Positions 17,166-25,209 of a stretch of DNA of 64,000 nt are shown here, piece by piece (within the stretch, counting starts at the first letter, position 1; every line of letters starts with the position of its first letter). Source of the stretch: Arenimonas sp049195245. Lineage in GTDB: Bacteria; Pseudomonadota; Gammaproteobacteria; Xanthomonadales; Xanthomonadaceae. Position numbers and translations under genes: made by a program. Where the stretch lies: contig NZ_JBMIRR010000028.1 of assembly GCF_049195245.1 (NCBI RefSeq), forward strand, positions 124,001 through 188,000. Direction: 5' to 3'. The notes under the pieces are model-generated. The model did no database searches and had not been told where the DNA came from. It saw nothing but the letters and a program-made list of their open reading frames with translations.

Positions 17166-17199
17166 TGGCCGCCGGCAACGGCGGGTTACAGGGGATGTT

Positions 17200-17502
17200 A
17201 TGGCACTGACCAAGGCCGAAATGGCCGAGCGTCTGTTCGAGGAAGTTGGCTTGAACAAGCGCGAGGCCAAGGAATTCGTTGACTCCTTCTTCGACGTGTT
17301 GAGGGAAGCGCTGGAGCGTGGGCAGCAGGTCAAGCTGTCGGGCTTCGGCAACTTCGACCTGCGGCAGAAGAACCAGCGGCCCGGCCGCAACCCCAAGACC
17401 GGCGAAGAGATTCCGATCTCCGCCCGCACCGTCGTGACTTTCCGCCCCGGCCAGAAGCTGAAGGAGCGCGTGGAAGCCTACGCCGGAGGCACCCATGCTT
17501 GA
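17200..17502 (+). CDS. ihfA: Integration host factor alpha subunit
   Basis: This 100-residue member of the HU/IHF family bends DNA as a heterodimer with IhfB. It shows MALTKAEMAERLFEEVGLNK at the N terminus, GFGNFDLRQKNQRPGRNPKT, which covers the beta-arm with its Pro and Arg, and the C-terminal ARTVVTFRPGQKLK. The start is ATG 17200 with GGGGA at 17191-17195. Position after pheT is conserved across gammaproteobacteria. Its end overlaps the next gene by eight bases. Confidence 0.96.
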   Translation: MALTKAEMAERLFEEVGLNKREAKEFVDSFFDVLREALERGQQVKLSGFGNFDLRQKNQRPGRNPKTGEEIPISARTVVTFRPGQKLKERVEAYAGGTHA

Positions 17503-17851
17503 TCCGGGCAGCAACCGGGAACTGCCGGCCATCCCGGCCAAGCGTTACTTCACCATCGGTGAGGTCAGCGAGCTCTGCGACGTCAAGCCGCACGTGCTGC
17601 GCTACTGGGAAACCGAATTCACCAGCCTCAAGCCGGTCAAGCGCCGCGGCAACCGCCGCTATTACCAGCGCCACGACGTGCTGATGATCCGCCAGATCCG
17701 CGGCCTGCTGTACGAACAGGGCTACACGATCTCCGGCGCGCGCCAGCGGCTGGAGGGCGAGGTGGGTCGGGTCGAGACCAGCATGTCGGCCCAGATCGTC
17801 AAGCAGGTCCGCATGGAGCTGGAAGAAGTGCTGCAGCTGCTCAGGCGCTGA
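17495..17851 (+). CDS. MerR-family transcriptional regulator downstream of ihfA
   Basis: The 118-residue protein has a MerR-type winged helix-turn-helix (YFTIGEVSELCDVKPHVLRY, residues about 18-37). It continues with the wing (RRGNRRYYQRHDVLMI) and ends in a dimerisation helix without a metal-binding tail. This ihfA-linked regulator is common in gammaproteobacteria, and its effector and targets are unknown to me. It overlaps ihfA by eight bases, so it is translated from the same mRNA. The tRNA-Pro promoter probably begins just after its stop. Confidence 0.9.
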   Translation: MLDPGSNRELPAIPAKRYFTIGEVSELCDVKPHVLRYWETEFTSLKPVKRRGNRRYYQRHDVLMIRQIRGLLYEQGYTISGARQRLEGEVGRVETSMSAQIVKQVRMELEEVLQLLRR

Positions 17852-17860
17852 GACTTCACG

Positions 17861-17866
17861 TATAAT
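17861..17866 (+). promoter_or_regulatory. -10 box for tRNA-Pro
   Basis: A consensus TATAAT lies ten bases after the merR-like stop and 34 bases before tRNA-Pro. The -35 region 17 bp upstream reads TGCTCA, which is weak, so the tRNA may also be read through from the operon. Confidence 0.5.
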
Positions 17867-17900
17867 CGCCAGCCCGGCCCACGCCGGGGCAACAAAGAAT

Positions 17901-17977
17901 CGGGGCGTAGCGCAGCCTGGTAGCGCACTAGCATGGGGTGCTAGGGGTCGTGAGTTCGAATCTCACCGTCCCGACCA
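17901..17977 (+). tRNA. tRNA-Pro (anticodon GGG)
   Basis: The 77-nt gene has acceptor CGGGGCG with the matching CGTCCCG strand, D arm TAGCGCAGCCTGG, anticodon stem CTAGC/GCTAG with loop ATGGGGT (GGG), T arm GAGTTCGAATCTC and an encoded CCA end. Confidence 0.96.
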
Positions 17978-18015
17978 ATTCGAAAGGCCTTCCCGCATCC
18001 CCACGGGAAAGCAGC

Positions 18016-18045
18016 AAAGCCCGCCTTCCGGCGGGCTTTTTGTTT
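18016..18045. terminator. Bidirectional terminator between tRNA-Pro and the AsmA-like gene
   Basis: The stem GCCCGCC (18019-18025) pairs with GGCGGGC (18030-18036) around TTCC, with AAA on the left and TTTTTGTTT on the right. It lies between converging transcription units and can serve both. Confidence 0.85.
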
Positions 18046-18069
18046 CCGAGTCCCCGTAACTGCGACGCG

Positions 18070-20085
18070 TCAGCCGTCCTTGGCTTCGCCGCGTTTCGTG
18101 CTGCGCGCATCCGCTTCGCCGGTGGCCTTGGCCTCTCCGCCCGTGGCGGCGCGACGCGCGGCGAAGCTGCACTCGGCATCCTCGCCGGGACCGGTTTCGA
18201 CCAGCGCCAGCAGTGCCGCCGGCGGCGCCAGCGAGTACAGCGCCGCGGCCACCGCGCCACGCAGCGCCAGCGGGCCGCCCTGCGGCCGGATGGTGGGATC
18301 GCGCAGCGTGCCGCGCACGCGCAGCGGCGAGCGCAGGCTGAAGGGGCTGATGTCCTTGGGCCGCGGCTTGAGCAGCAGGTCCAGGCTCTCGTCGCCCAGG
18401 TCGATGCTGCCCTCGGCCAGCAGCAGGGTGTCGGTGGTGTCGAAGGCGAACTCGCGCGCGGTCATCACGCCATCCGCCACCGCGAAGTCGGCGAAGCCGC
18501 AGCGCACCGGCACCACCTTGTCCTTGCCGATCAGGAAGCGCAGCGCCTCGGCGATGTCCAGGCCCGCCAGCTCCAGCGTCAGGTTGCTGATGCGGCCGCG
18601 GCCCATCGCCACGCCGATGTCGCCATTGGCGGTGCCCAGCAGCGACGCCACCGAATTGCCGCGCCCGCTGATCTGGATGCGGCCACCGACGCGGCCGGCG
18701 CTCTCGGGCGCGCCCTTGGGCACCAGCTTGGGCAGTTCGAGCCGGCGCGCCCGCAGGTCGATCTCGGCCGCGATCGGGTCCTGGCGCGAGTCCAGCCGCA
18801 CGCGGCTGCGCAGGTCGCCGCCGGCCAGGCCCAGCACCATCGGGTCCAGGCGCAGGTCGCCGTCCACCAGCTTCAGGTGCGCGTCCATGGATTCCAGCGG
18901 CAGCGTGGGCGAGGTGACGCGCTCGGCGCGCAGGCGCACGTCGGCATCCATCGAACGCAGCTTGGACAGGTCGTAGGGGCGCTCCGGGAAGAAGCGATTG
19001 CTCGGGGTCACCTGCGCCTCGCGGTTGCCTTCCCCGACCTGCGGCGTGCCGCCGATGAAGCCGGCAAGGTCGTCGAAGTCCAGGCGACGCGACACCAGGT
19101 CGGCGCGCAGGAAGCTGCGCTCCGGCGCGGAATCCACGCTGACGTCGCCGGCCAGGTCGGAGTCGCCCACCGTGCCGCTCATGTCGGTGTAGCTCCATAC
19201 CGCGCCGGTGCGGCTCAGGCGGCCTTCCAGGTCGTAACGCGAGGTGCGCGGGATGGCCAGCCCCAGCAGGGGATACAGCTGCGCCATGTCATCGCCGGAA
19301 AGCTCGAAGCCCAGGTTGAAATCCTGCAGCTGCAGCGGCGCCGACAGGCCACCGAAGGCGCGGGCGCGGGTGCTGCCGGCATTGGCCACCAGGTCGATGC
19401 GGAAACGGTTCGCCTGGTCCACCAGCTCCAGCGGCGAGTCCACCCGGCCCTGCAGCTGGAAATCATTGCCGCGGTAGCGGCCGTCGCCGTTGAGCAGCAG
19501 CGGCGCCAGGCCGCCGTCGGCCGGCGCTTCGCCGCTGCGCACGGCGACGCTGAGATCGGTGCGGAACTTGGCCTCGACCAGATGGAACTGGCCGTCGCTG
19601 ACCCACAGCTGGTCGATGCGCGGGAACTGCGTGGCTTCGGCCCTGGGCTCGTCTTCGCGGAAGTTCCAGTTCGCCTGGCCGGCATCGTTGCGCGCCAGGC
19701 GCAGCACCGGCGTGGTCAGCCGCACGGCCGGCAGGTGCGGATCGCCCCGGAACAGCGACCACAGCCGCAGGTCCACCTCGGCATGGTCCACGCGCAGCAT
19801 CTCGCGTTCCTCGGCCCAGTCGGCATTGCCCAGCACCACGCCATCGGCGATCACCGTAGGCTGGAACCAGGTCCAGTCCACGTCCAGGTCGCCTTCGATG
19901 CGGAACTCGCGGCCGGTGGCCGCCTCGACGCGGCGCTCCAGCGGGCCCTTGAACCAGTTCCAGTCGAACAGCAGCACCAGCAGCAGGATCAGCAGGGCCA
20001 GCCGGCCCCAGGCCTTCTGCCGCCGCGTGACGGACGACCAGCGCAGTGGCCTGGAGGCGCGGGAACGTGCGGGGTAAGGGTTCAT
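18070..20085 (-). CDS. AsmA-family inner-membrane protein
   Basis: The 671-residue protein has one N-terminal membrane helix (LALLILLLVLLFDWNWF, about 29-45) and a long periplasmic part. The start of that part (LERRVEAATGREFRIEGDLDV) is the AsmA N-terminal signature. The C-terminal half shows AsmA_2-type repeats (SLLGTANGDIGVAMGRGRIS and DISPFSLRSPLRVRGTL). AsmA-like proteins are thought to be bridge-like carriers that move phospholipid between the inner and outer membranes. The C terminus is Ala/Lys/Glu-rich and low in complexity. It is a single gene between two GC-rich hairpins and follows the acyl-CoA dehydrogenase on the same strand. Confidence 0.88.
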   Translation of the reverse strand: MNPYPARSRASRPLRWSSVTRRQKAWGRLALLILLLVLLFDWNWFKGPLERRVEAATGREFRIEGDLDVDWTWFQPTVIADGVVLGNADWAEEREMLRVDHAEVDLRLWSLFRGDPHLPAVRLTTPVLRLARNDAGQANWNFREDEPRAEATQFPRIDQLWVSDGQFHLVEAKFRTDLSVAVRSGEAPADGGLAPLLLNGDGRYRGNDFQLQGRVDSPLELVDQANRFRIDLVANAGSTRARAFGGLSAPLQLQDFNLGFELSGDDMAQLYPLLGLAIPRTSRYDLEGRLSRTGAVWSYTDMSGTVGDSDLAGDVSVDSAPERSFLRADLVSRRLDFDDLAGFIGGTPQVGEGNREAQVTPSNRFFPERPYDLSKLRSMDADVRLRAERVTSPTLPLESMDAHLKLVDGDLRLDPMVLGLAGGDLRSRVRLDSRQDPIAAEIDLRARRLELPKLVPKGAPESAGRVGGRIQISGRGNSVASLLGTANGDIGVAMGRGRISNLTLELAGLDIAEALRFLIGKDKVVPVRCGFADFAVADGVMTAREFAFDTTDTLLLAEGSIDLGDESLDLLLKPRPKDISPFSLRSPLRVRGTLRDPTIRPQGGPLALRGAVAAALYSLAPPAALLALVETGPGEDAECSFAARRAATGGEAKATGEADARSTKRGEAKDG

Positions 20086-20176
20086 GGCCCGAGTCTAGGC
20101 GCGCCAGCCTGAAGCGTGTCGAAGCCCAGCGGCTGCGGTTCACTTTTGTGCGCAGGGTGCGAAGGCCGGAAACACG

Positions 20177-20199
20177 AAGCCCGCCTTTCGGCGGGCTTG
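20177..20199 (-). terminator. Hairpin after the acyl-CoA dehydrogenase gene
   Basis: GCCCGCC and GGCGGGC flank TTTC. On the minus strand the hairpin is followed by TTCGTGTTT, a poor U-tract, so it is a weak terminator at best. Confidence 0.45.
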
Positions 20200-20237
20200 C
20201 GTGGCTGCACTGCCAGGGAAGCCCTGGTACGGACGGC

Positions 20238-22028
20238 TCAGCTGTCGAACAGCGCCGCATCCAGCGCCAGCAGGTTGCCGCTGCCGCTGCGCATCGCCGC
20301 GGCGTGGGTCTGCGTGCGCGGCAGGATGCGCGCGAAGTAGAAGCGCGCCGTCTCGCGCTTGGCGGTGCGGAAGTCCGCCGGGTGCGTGCCCTTGTCGGCC
20401 GCGGCCACCGCCTTGGCCCACCAGAACGCCAGCGCCACGTAGCCCGAGTAGAACAGGTAGTCCACCGAGGCCGCGCCCACTTCATCGGCGTTGGCCATCG
20501 CCTTCTTGCCCACTTCCATGGTCAGCTCGCCCCACTGCTTGGCGATCTCGGCCAGCGGCAGCACGAATTCGGTGAGCGTGGCATCGGTGGCGTGCTCGGT
20601 GCAGAAGGCCTGGATCATCTTCAGGAACTGCTGCAGGCCGGCGCCCTGCAGCTGCATGGTCTTGCGGCCCAGCAGGTCCAGCGCCTGGATGCCGGTGGTG
20701 CCCTCGTAGATGGTGGTGATGCGGGCGTCGCGCGCCAGCTGCTCCATGCCCCATTCGCGCACGTAGCCGTGGCCGCCGAAGCACTGCAGCGCGTGGTAGG
20801 TGCACTCGTTGCCCCATTCGGTCAGCAGGCCCTTCACGATCGGGGTCAGGAAGCCCAGCAGCACGTCGGCTTCCTTGCGCTCGGCCTCGTCGGTCGAGCG
20901 CTCCAGCACGTCCACCAGGGTGGCGGCGTGCAGCGCCAGCATGCGGCCGCCTTCGGCCAGCGCCTTGCAGGTGAGCAGCATGCGGCGGATGTCGGGATGC
21001 ACGATCAGCGGATCGGCCGGCTTGTCGGGGAACTTCGCGCCCGACAGCGCGCGGCCCTGCAGGCGGTCACGCGAGTAGTCCAGCGCGTTCTGGAACGCAC
21101 GGTCGATCAGGGCCAGGCCCTGCAGGCCCACGGCCAGGCGCGCGGTGTTCATCATCGTAAACATCGCATTGAGGCCCTTGTTCGGCTGCCCGATCAGGTA
21201 GCCCTGGGCGCCGTCGAAGTTCATCACGCAGGTGACCGAGCCGTGGATGCCCATCTTGTGTTCGATCGAGCCGCACCACACCGCGTTGCGCTCGCCGACG
21301 GTGCCGTCGCGCGCCACTTTCACCTTGGGCACGATGAACAGCGAGATGCCCTTCACGCCGGCGGGCGCGTCCGGCAGGCGCGCCAGCACCAGGTGGATGA
21401 TGTTGTCGGTGAAGTCGTGCTCGCCGCCGGTGATGAAGATCTTGGTGCCGCTGACCTTGTAGCTGCCGTCGGCCTGCGGTTCGGCCTTGGTCTTTAGCAG
21501 GCCCAGGTCGGAGCCGCAGTGCGGCTCGGTCAGGCACATGGTGCCGGTCCACTGGCCGGCGATGATCTTCTTGAGGAAGACTTCCTGCTGCCAGGCCTCG
21601 CCGTGGTGCTTGAGCGCTTCGGTGGCGCCGTGCGAGAGCAGGGGATAGTTGCCCCAGCTCAGGTTGGCCGCGTCGATCATTTCTTTCAGCGCTGCGCCGA
21701 AGCTTTCCGGCAGGTCCTGGCCGCCCATGGCCTCGGGCGCGGTCAGGCCGCTCCAGCCGCCGTCGACGAACTGCGCATAGGCCTCCTTGAAGCCCGGCGG
21801 GGTGGTCACGGCGCCGGTGGCCTTGTCGTGCACGCAGCCCACTTCATCGCCCACACCGTTGAGCGGCGCCAGCACGGTCTGGGTGAACTTCGCCGCTTCG
21901 TCCATCACCGCGTCCAGCAGGTCGCGGGTGGCGTGCTGCACGCCGAGCTTCTGGTAGAGCTTGTCGGCTTCGATCACGTCGTAGAGCGCGAACTTCATGT
22001 CGCGCACGGGGGCGGTATAGCGGTTCAT
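20238..22028 (-). CDS. Acyl-CoA dehydrogenase (large, DmdC-like family)
   Basis: The 596-residue flavoprotein has an N-terminal acyl-CoA dehydrogenase domain (LTEPHCGSDLG for FAD/acyl binding, and ITGGEHD) and a helical C-terminal domain. ARITTIYEGTTGIQ holds the probable catalytic glutamate, and QCFGGHGYVREWGMEQL follows the family pattern. The extra C-terminal region makes it longer than FadE-type short enzymes and places it with the ~600-residue group that includes DmdC-like enzymes. The acyl substrate is not predictable. I chose ATG 22028 (MNRYTAPVRDMKF) over an in-frame extension to 22094. The upstream lipoprotein gene ends 22 bases earlier, so they may be co-transcribed. Confidence 0.92.
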   Translation of the reverse strand: MNRYTAPVRDMKFALYDVIEADKLYQKLGVQHATRDLLDAVMDEAAKFTQTVLAPLNGVGDEVGCVHDKATGAVTTPPGFKEAYAQFVDGGWSGLTAPEAMGGQDLPESFGAALKEMIDAANLSWGNYPLLSHGATEALKHHGEAWQQEVFLKKIIAGQWTGTMCLTEPHCGSDLGLLKTKAEPQADGSYKVSGTKIFITGGEHDFTDNIIHLVLARLPDAPAGVKGISLFIVPKVKVARDGTVGERNAVWCGSIEHKMGIHGSVTCVMNFDGAQGYLIGQPNKGLNAMFTMMNTARLAVGLQGLALIDRAFQNALDYSRDRLQGRALSGAKFPDKPADPLIVHPDIRRMLLTCKALAEGGRMLALHAATLVDVLERSTDEAERKEADVLLGFLTPIVKGLLTEWGNECTYHALQCFGGHGYVREWGMEQLARDARITTIYEGTTGIQALDLLGRKTMQLQGAGLQQFLKMIQAFCTEHATDATLTEFVLPLAEIAKQWGELTMEVGKKAMANADEVGAASVDYLFYSGYVALAFWWAKAVAAADKGTHPADFRTAKRETARFYFARILPRTQTHAAAMRSGSGNLLALDAALFDS

Positions 22029-22050
22029 TCGTGGGTCGTCCTGGAAAGGG

Positions 22051-22515
22051 TCAGCGCAGCACGCCGGGCAGGCCGGGCACCGGGTTGAGGGCACTGGGGT
22101 AGTCGAAGGCGTCGTCGGTACCAGGATCGCTGCTGAGCAGGCGGCCGCTGAGCTGGTAGCGCACGGCGCGGTTGTTGGCGAAGGCCTGGTCCACGGCGGC
22201 CTTGGCGCCGGCGGAAGGAGTGAACACGTGCTTCACCAGTTCGATCGAGCCCGGGCCGACGGTGATGCCGGGGTCCAGGTCCATGCGCGCGGCCTCGACG
22301 CCGCCGACGGTGAGCGTGGCCTGCAGGCGCGAGAACCGCATCGGCACCGTGCTGAAGTTCTGGATGCGCACGTCGGCGGCCCACTGGCCGTCGGTCTGCA
22401 CGCGCAGTTCCTGCAGGCGGGCCTGGGGCGGGAACACGCGTTTGGGCGGGCCGCTGGCGCAGGCGGCGAGCAGGGAAATCAGCAGCAGGACCAGGGCGGT
22501 TCGCAGGATGCGCAT
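22051..22515 (-). CDS. LEA14-like (WHy-domain) lipoprotein
   Basis: The 154-residue protein has a lipoprotein signal peptide ending in LLAAC. A single immunoglobulin-like LEA14/WHy domain follows (RLQELRVQTDGQWAADVRIQ, FSRLQATLTVGG). Such small lipoproteins are of uncertain function; plant relatives are linked to desiccation. It probably sits in the periplasm, anchored by its lipid. It precedes the acyl-CoA dehydrogenase by 22 bases on the same strand. Confidence 0.8.
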   Translation of the reverse strand: MRILRTALVLLLISLLAACASGPPKRVFPPQARLQELRVQTDGQWAADVRIQNFSTVPMRFSRLQATLTVGGVEAARMDLDPGITVGPGSIELVKHVFTPSAGAKAAVDQAFANNRAVRYQLSGRLLSSDPGTDDAFDYPSALNPVPGLPGVLR

Positions 22516-22602
22516 GGGATCACCGGACGGCTGTGGAAACCCGTCGAGCATACCAGCCCGTACGTAGCCCCAGCAGCCGGCGCGGACGGCCGCGGCGGCT
22601 GA

Positions 22603-23154
22603 TCAGTCGGGCTGGACCACCACGATCAGCTCGTCGAGCTGGTAGCCCAGCGTGCGCGCCCGGGCCTTGAGGCCCTCGAAGGTCTTGGCATCCATCGTCG
22701 GCCCGCGCGACAGGAACCACAGGTACTCGCGGTCGGGCTCGCCGACGATGGCCCACTGGTAGTCCTCGTCGATCGCGATCACCCAGTAGTCGGCCCAGAC
22801 CATGGGCAGGAAGGACAGCCAGCCCGGGGCGAAGCGCACCTCCAGCTTGGCCGGGTCGTCGCCGGCCTGGCGCGCCACGCCTTCGGATTCCATGCGCTCG
22901 CCGTCGGCCTTGGTGCAGGCGTTCTTCACCGTGATGCCGCCTTCCGGGCGCGGCGTGTAGGTGGCGGTGATGTCGCGCACGCACTTGCGCTCGAAGTACA
23001 TCGGCAGCCGCGCGATCTCGTGCCAGGTGCCGGCGTAGCGCGCGGTGTCGAGCTCGGGCACGGCCTTGAGCGGCTGCTCGGCCAAAGCGTGGCGGGGCAG
23101 GGCCAGGCCTGCCCCGATGAGCAGGACCAGGGCGAAGGCGAGGGGGCGGGTCAT
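22603..23154 (-). CDS. blc: Lipocalin (Blc family)
   Basis: The 183-residue protein has a signal peptide (LAFALVLLIGAGLALPRHALA) and a lipocalin barrel. The barrel shows the GTWHEIARLPMYFER motif, then FLPMVWADYWVIAIDEDYQW and the third motif REYLWFLSR. Blc lipocalins bind lysophospholipids in the cell envelope. Unlike E. coli Blc, the signal peptide has no lipobox, so this one is probably soluble and periplasmic. The start at 23154 has a GGAG ribosome site. Confidence 0.9.
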   Translation of the reverse strand: MTRPLAFALVLLIGAGLALPRHALAEQPLKAVPELDTARYAGTWHEIARLPMYFERKCVRDITATYTPRPEGGITVKNACTKADGERMESEGVARQAGDDPAKLEVRFAPGWLSFLPMVWADYWVIAIDEDYQWAIVGEPDREYLWFLSRGPTMDAKTFEGLKARARTLGYQLDELIVVVQPD

Positions 23155-23220
23155 GGCGGTCTCCAGTGCTTGCATGCGCACAGGGTAAGGACCGCACCCA
23201 TGCATACCCCGTGAACCGGC

Positions 23221-23613
23221 TCAGGGGGCTGGCGGGGTTTCGTTCATCTCGCGCTCCAGCCGGGCCTGGAATTCGTCGAAGCCCAGGCCCTCGTCGGCGG
23301 CCTCCTGGTGCGCCGCCGCGCGCAGGGTTGCCGAGAACACCAGCTGCACCTCGCGGCCCTCGCTGCGCAGCAGGGCCGCGGCCCGCTTGATGATGGCCAG
23401 CACGTGCGCGGCGCTGTGCGAGCTGCCGGCGATCTTGCCGCCCAGGCCCAGCACCCACTCGTTGTCCTTGAACACGATGCCGCCCAGCAGCTTGCCCTGC
23501 TCATCGCGCAGTTCGGCATGCGGCGCGCCCAGCTTGTGGGCCGGGATGGGCTTGGGCGCCTTGGCGTCCGCCCGCTTGCGGGCATCGCGCCGGGACTTGG
23601 AGTTGATGGACAT
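23221..23613 (-). CDS. Conserved hypothetical protein
   Basis: The 130-residue protein begins with a very basic tail (MSINSKSRRDARKRADAKAP) followed by a compact domain. It contains LRDEQGKLLGGIVFKDNEWV, a glycine-rich LGLGGKIAGSSHSAAHVLAI and a helical C terminus rich in Glu. I do not recognise the family. The basic N terminus suggests nucleic-acid or ribosome contact, but that is inference. An in-frame extension to 23868 has no coding character. Confidence 0.7.
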   Translation of the reverse strand: MSINSKSRRDARKRADAKAPKPIPAHKLGAPHAELRDEQGKLLGGIVFKDNEWVLGLGGKIAGSSHSAAHVLAIIKRAAALLRSEGREVQLVFSATLRAAAHQEAADEGLGFDEFQARLEREMNETPPAP

Positions 23614-23701
23614 GGCGCGGCATCCGGTTTTCTTCGGGCGACAGTCTAGCCGAGGCCCCGGCCTGGGGCCGGGGCTCCGGTGCCCGAAGGCCGTGCAGCA
23701 C

Positions 23702-23917
23702 TCAGCCGGTCGCGCGGCCCCAGCGACCTCGCTGCACCTGGTCTTGGGCCTCGAGCCCGGACCAGACGTAGGTGAGGTCGCGCGAGAACAGGTCCAGCCA
23801 CCAGCCGCGGTTGCGGAACAGGGCGTAGTGGGTCGACTCGGTGATGATGGACTGCGGACGTCCGGCAACTTCCAGGCAGTGCCCGTCCAGCGGGCCGCCG
23901 ATCAAACAGGCTTTCAT
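23702..23917 (-). CDS. Small hypothetical protein
   Basis: This 71-residue protein begins MKACLIGGPLDGHCLEVAG and is preceded by a strong GGAGG ribosome site six bases before the ATG. The IGGPLDG start resembles a widespread class of tiny proteins in proteobacteria and phages. No function is known to me. It is flanked by short intergenic stretches and has no clear partner. Confidence 0.65.
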   Translation of the reverse strand: MKACLIGGPLDGHCLEVAGRPQSIITESTHYALFRNRGWWLDLFSRDLTYVWSGLEAQDQVQRGRWGRATG

Positions 23918-24045
23918 AGGACTCCCCTCCTATCGGGCGCGGGGGCGCCCGGAGTCGAATCTATGCCTGCGTCACCAAACTGCAAACCACCGCACGCGGG
24001 AACTGCGACGTGGGTCGCATTTGGGCGCCGCATTGACGCACGCCT

Positions 24046-24390
24046 TCATTCGATGGGTTGGCCAAGCAGCGCGCGAAGGTCGGGCGGCACGTCCATCGGC
24101 AGCGTCGGGCTGACGTTGGCGCCACCGGTGTTGCCGACCGGCACCCAGATGCGCGAGAAGACTGCGGCGGCGGCGATGCGCAGCAGCTGTCCGCGGATTT
24201 CCCGGCGGTCGCGCCGCTGCCAGCCGACGCGCAGCATGCCCAGGTGGCTCTTGACGTGCCGCCAGGTGCGCCGCTGGCCGAGGATGTGCGCGCGCTCGAG
24301 GTGATGGAAGGCGCGATCGAAGTGGCCGGCGCGGCGTGCCGCTTCGGCAAGGCGCCATTCCGCGTCGAAGGCCTGGGCGAGTCTGTCCAT
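24046..24390 (-). CDS. DUF3703-family protein under MerR-type control
   Basis: The 114-residue protein has the DUF3703 pattern: FDAEWRLAEAARRAGHFDRA, then FHHLERAHILGQRRTWRHVK with a run of histidines, then SHLGMLRVGWQRRD. DUF3703 proteins are often found beside metal-resistance genes. The many His residues in the first half would suit a metal site; this is inference. It is transcribed away from a metal-type MerR gene across a promoter with the 19-bp spacer seen in MerR-controlled operons. Confidence 0.8.
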   Translation of the reverse strand: MDRLAQAFDAEWRLAEAARRAGHFDRAFHHLERAHILGQRRTWRHVKSHLGMLRVGWQRRDRREIRGQLLRIAAAAVFSRIWVPVGNTGGANVSPTLPMDVPPDLRALLGQPIE

Positions 24391-24449
24391 GTCGTGGTTC
24401 CGTCGTGTGCAGGCGATACCGCCATCGCCAAGGGTCCGCAGCGGGGGTT

Positions 24450-24480
24450 ACCCTAAAGCCCGTAGTCGCTACAGGGTCAA
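24450..24480 (-). promoter_or_regulatory. MerR-type promoter and operator for the DUF3703 gene
   Basis: On the minus strand a -35 TTGACC (24480-24475) and a -10 TAGGGT (24455-24450) are separated by 19 bp. MerR activators need this over-long spacing because they untwist the DNA. The spacer holds an imperfect dyad, CCTGTAG and CTACGGG on the minus strand (24475-24469 and 24465-24459), matching six of seven arm positions. It begins 19 bases from the divergent merR start, so the regulator probably represses or tunes itself. Confidence 0.8.
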
Positions 24481-24498
24481 GCCCCGGGAGAGACCATC

Positions 24499-24939
24499 GT
24501 GAAGATCGGCGAAGTCGCCACCGCCAGCGGCTGTCATCTCGAGACGATCCGGTACTACGAGCGCATCGGTTTGCTGCCCGCGCCCGCGCGGACGGCCAGC
24601 GGATACCGGGCTTACTCGACGCAGGATGTGCAGCGCGTGCGCTTCATCACCCGGGGCCGCGATCTCGGTTTCAGCCTGGACGAAATCCGCAGCCTGCTGA
24701 GGCTGACCGAAGATCCGGACCTGTCGTGCGAAAAGGCGGACGAACTGGCGCGACAACATCTCACCGGCATCCGGCAACGGATTGACGAGCTGCGGCGGAT
24801 GGAACGAGAGCTGTTGAGTACCGTGCAGGCCTGCGCCGGAGGCCGGCGGGCTGCATGCTCGATCCTGGAGGCGTTGCAGGCGCCAGCTTCGTTCAGCTCA
24901 CGTCCGCGGCGGCGGATGATTGCCCGCAGTCTTGCTTGA
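24499..24939 (+). CDS. MerR-family metal-responsive regulator
   Basis: The 146-residue protein has a MerR helix-turn-helix (MKIGEVATASGCHLETIRYY) and wing (TASGYRAYS), the RGRDLGFSLDEIRSLL segment and a long dimerisation helix. It ends with a metal-binding loop ACAGGRRAACSILEAL. Cys77, Cys112 and Cys120 are present. Cys77 is typical of sensors of divalent ions (MerR, ZntR); CueR-type monovalent sensors have Ser there. Yet the eight-residue Cys112-Cys120 spacing is that of CueR. The metal is therefore uncertain. The start is GTG 24499 with GGGAG. It faces the DUF3703 gene. Confidence 0.88.
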   Translation: MKIGEVATASGCHLETIRYYERIGLLPAPARTASGYRAYSTQDVQRVRFITRGRDLGFSLDEIRSLLRLTEDPDLSCEKADELARQHLTGIRQRIDELRRMERELLSTVQACAGGRRAACSILEALQAPASFSSRPRRRMIARSLA

Positions 24940-25021
24940 ACCGCAATGCGATCGCGATTGCATTGGTCAAAAAGCAGCACGCCCCGACTGGCACAGAGCT
25001 AGGCGGGGCGCGGCTTGGAAT

Positions 25022-25071
25022 ATGGTGGCCGAGGACGGAATTGAACCGCCGACACGGGGATTTTCAATCCC
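25022..25071 (-). repeat. attL: 50-bp copy of the tRNA-Phe 3' end
   Basis: Bases 25022-25071 are identical to 33177-33226, the 3' part of tRNA-Phe (CCA end, T arm and anticodon region on the minus strand). Identity stops abruptly at 25072 (T versus C), and the rest of the tRNA is absent. This is the left attachment site of the integrated element. Confidence 0.92.
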
Positions 25072-25164
25072 TGCGGTTGGAGTTCCGAAAGATGCCGGAA
25101 AGTGTCCGGGTGAGTGTTTAAACGCGGTTTTTGCCTGAATTCGCGTCTTGCATCGTTCCAGAAT

Positions 25165-25205
25165 GTCCCCTACAGTCCCTGATAATTCAGGGACTGAGCA
25201 GGGAC
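25165..25205. promoter_or_regulatory. Arm-type repeats and palindrome before the integrase gene
   Basis: Four GTCCC/GGGAC half-sites are packed here: GTCCC at 25165 and 25175 and GGGAC at 25190 and 25201, about one helical turn apart within each pair. The inner pair lies in a perfect palindrome, CAGTCCCTGA (25173-25182) and TCAGGGACTG (25187-25196) around TAAT. A GATAAT -10-like sequence lies inside it. The same GTCCCC...TCCCTGAT unit occurs inverted near the right end. Likely roles are integrase or excisionase arm binding and autoregulation of int. Confidence 0.6.
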
Positions 25206-25209
25206 GGCA

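Noticed and set aside
25022..25071. Second tRNA-Phe gene at the left end of the element
   Set aside because: Only the 3' 49 bases of the tRNA are present; the 5' half is missing, so it is an attachment site.
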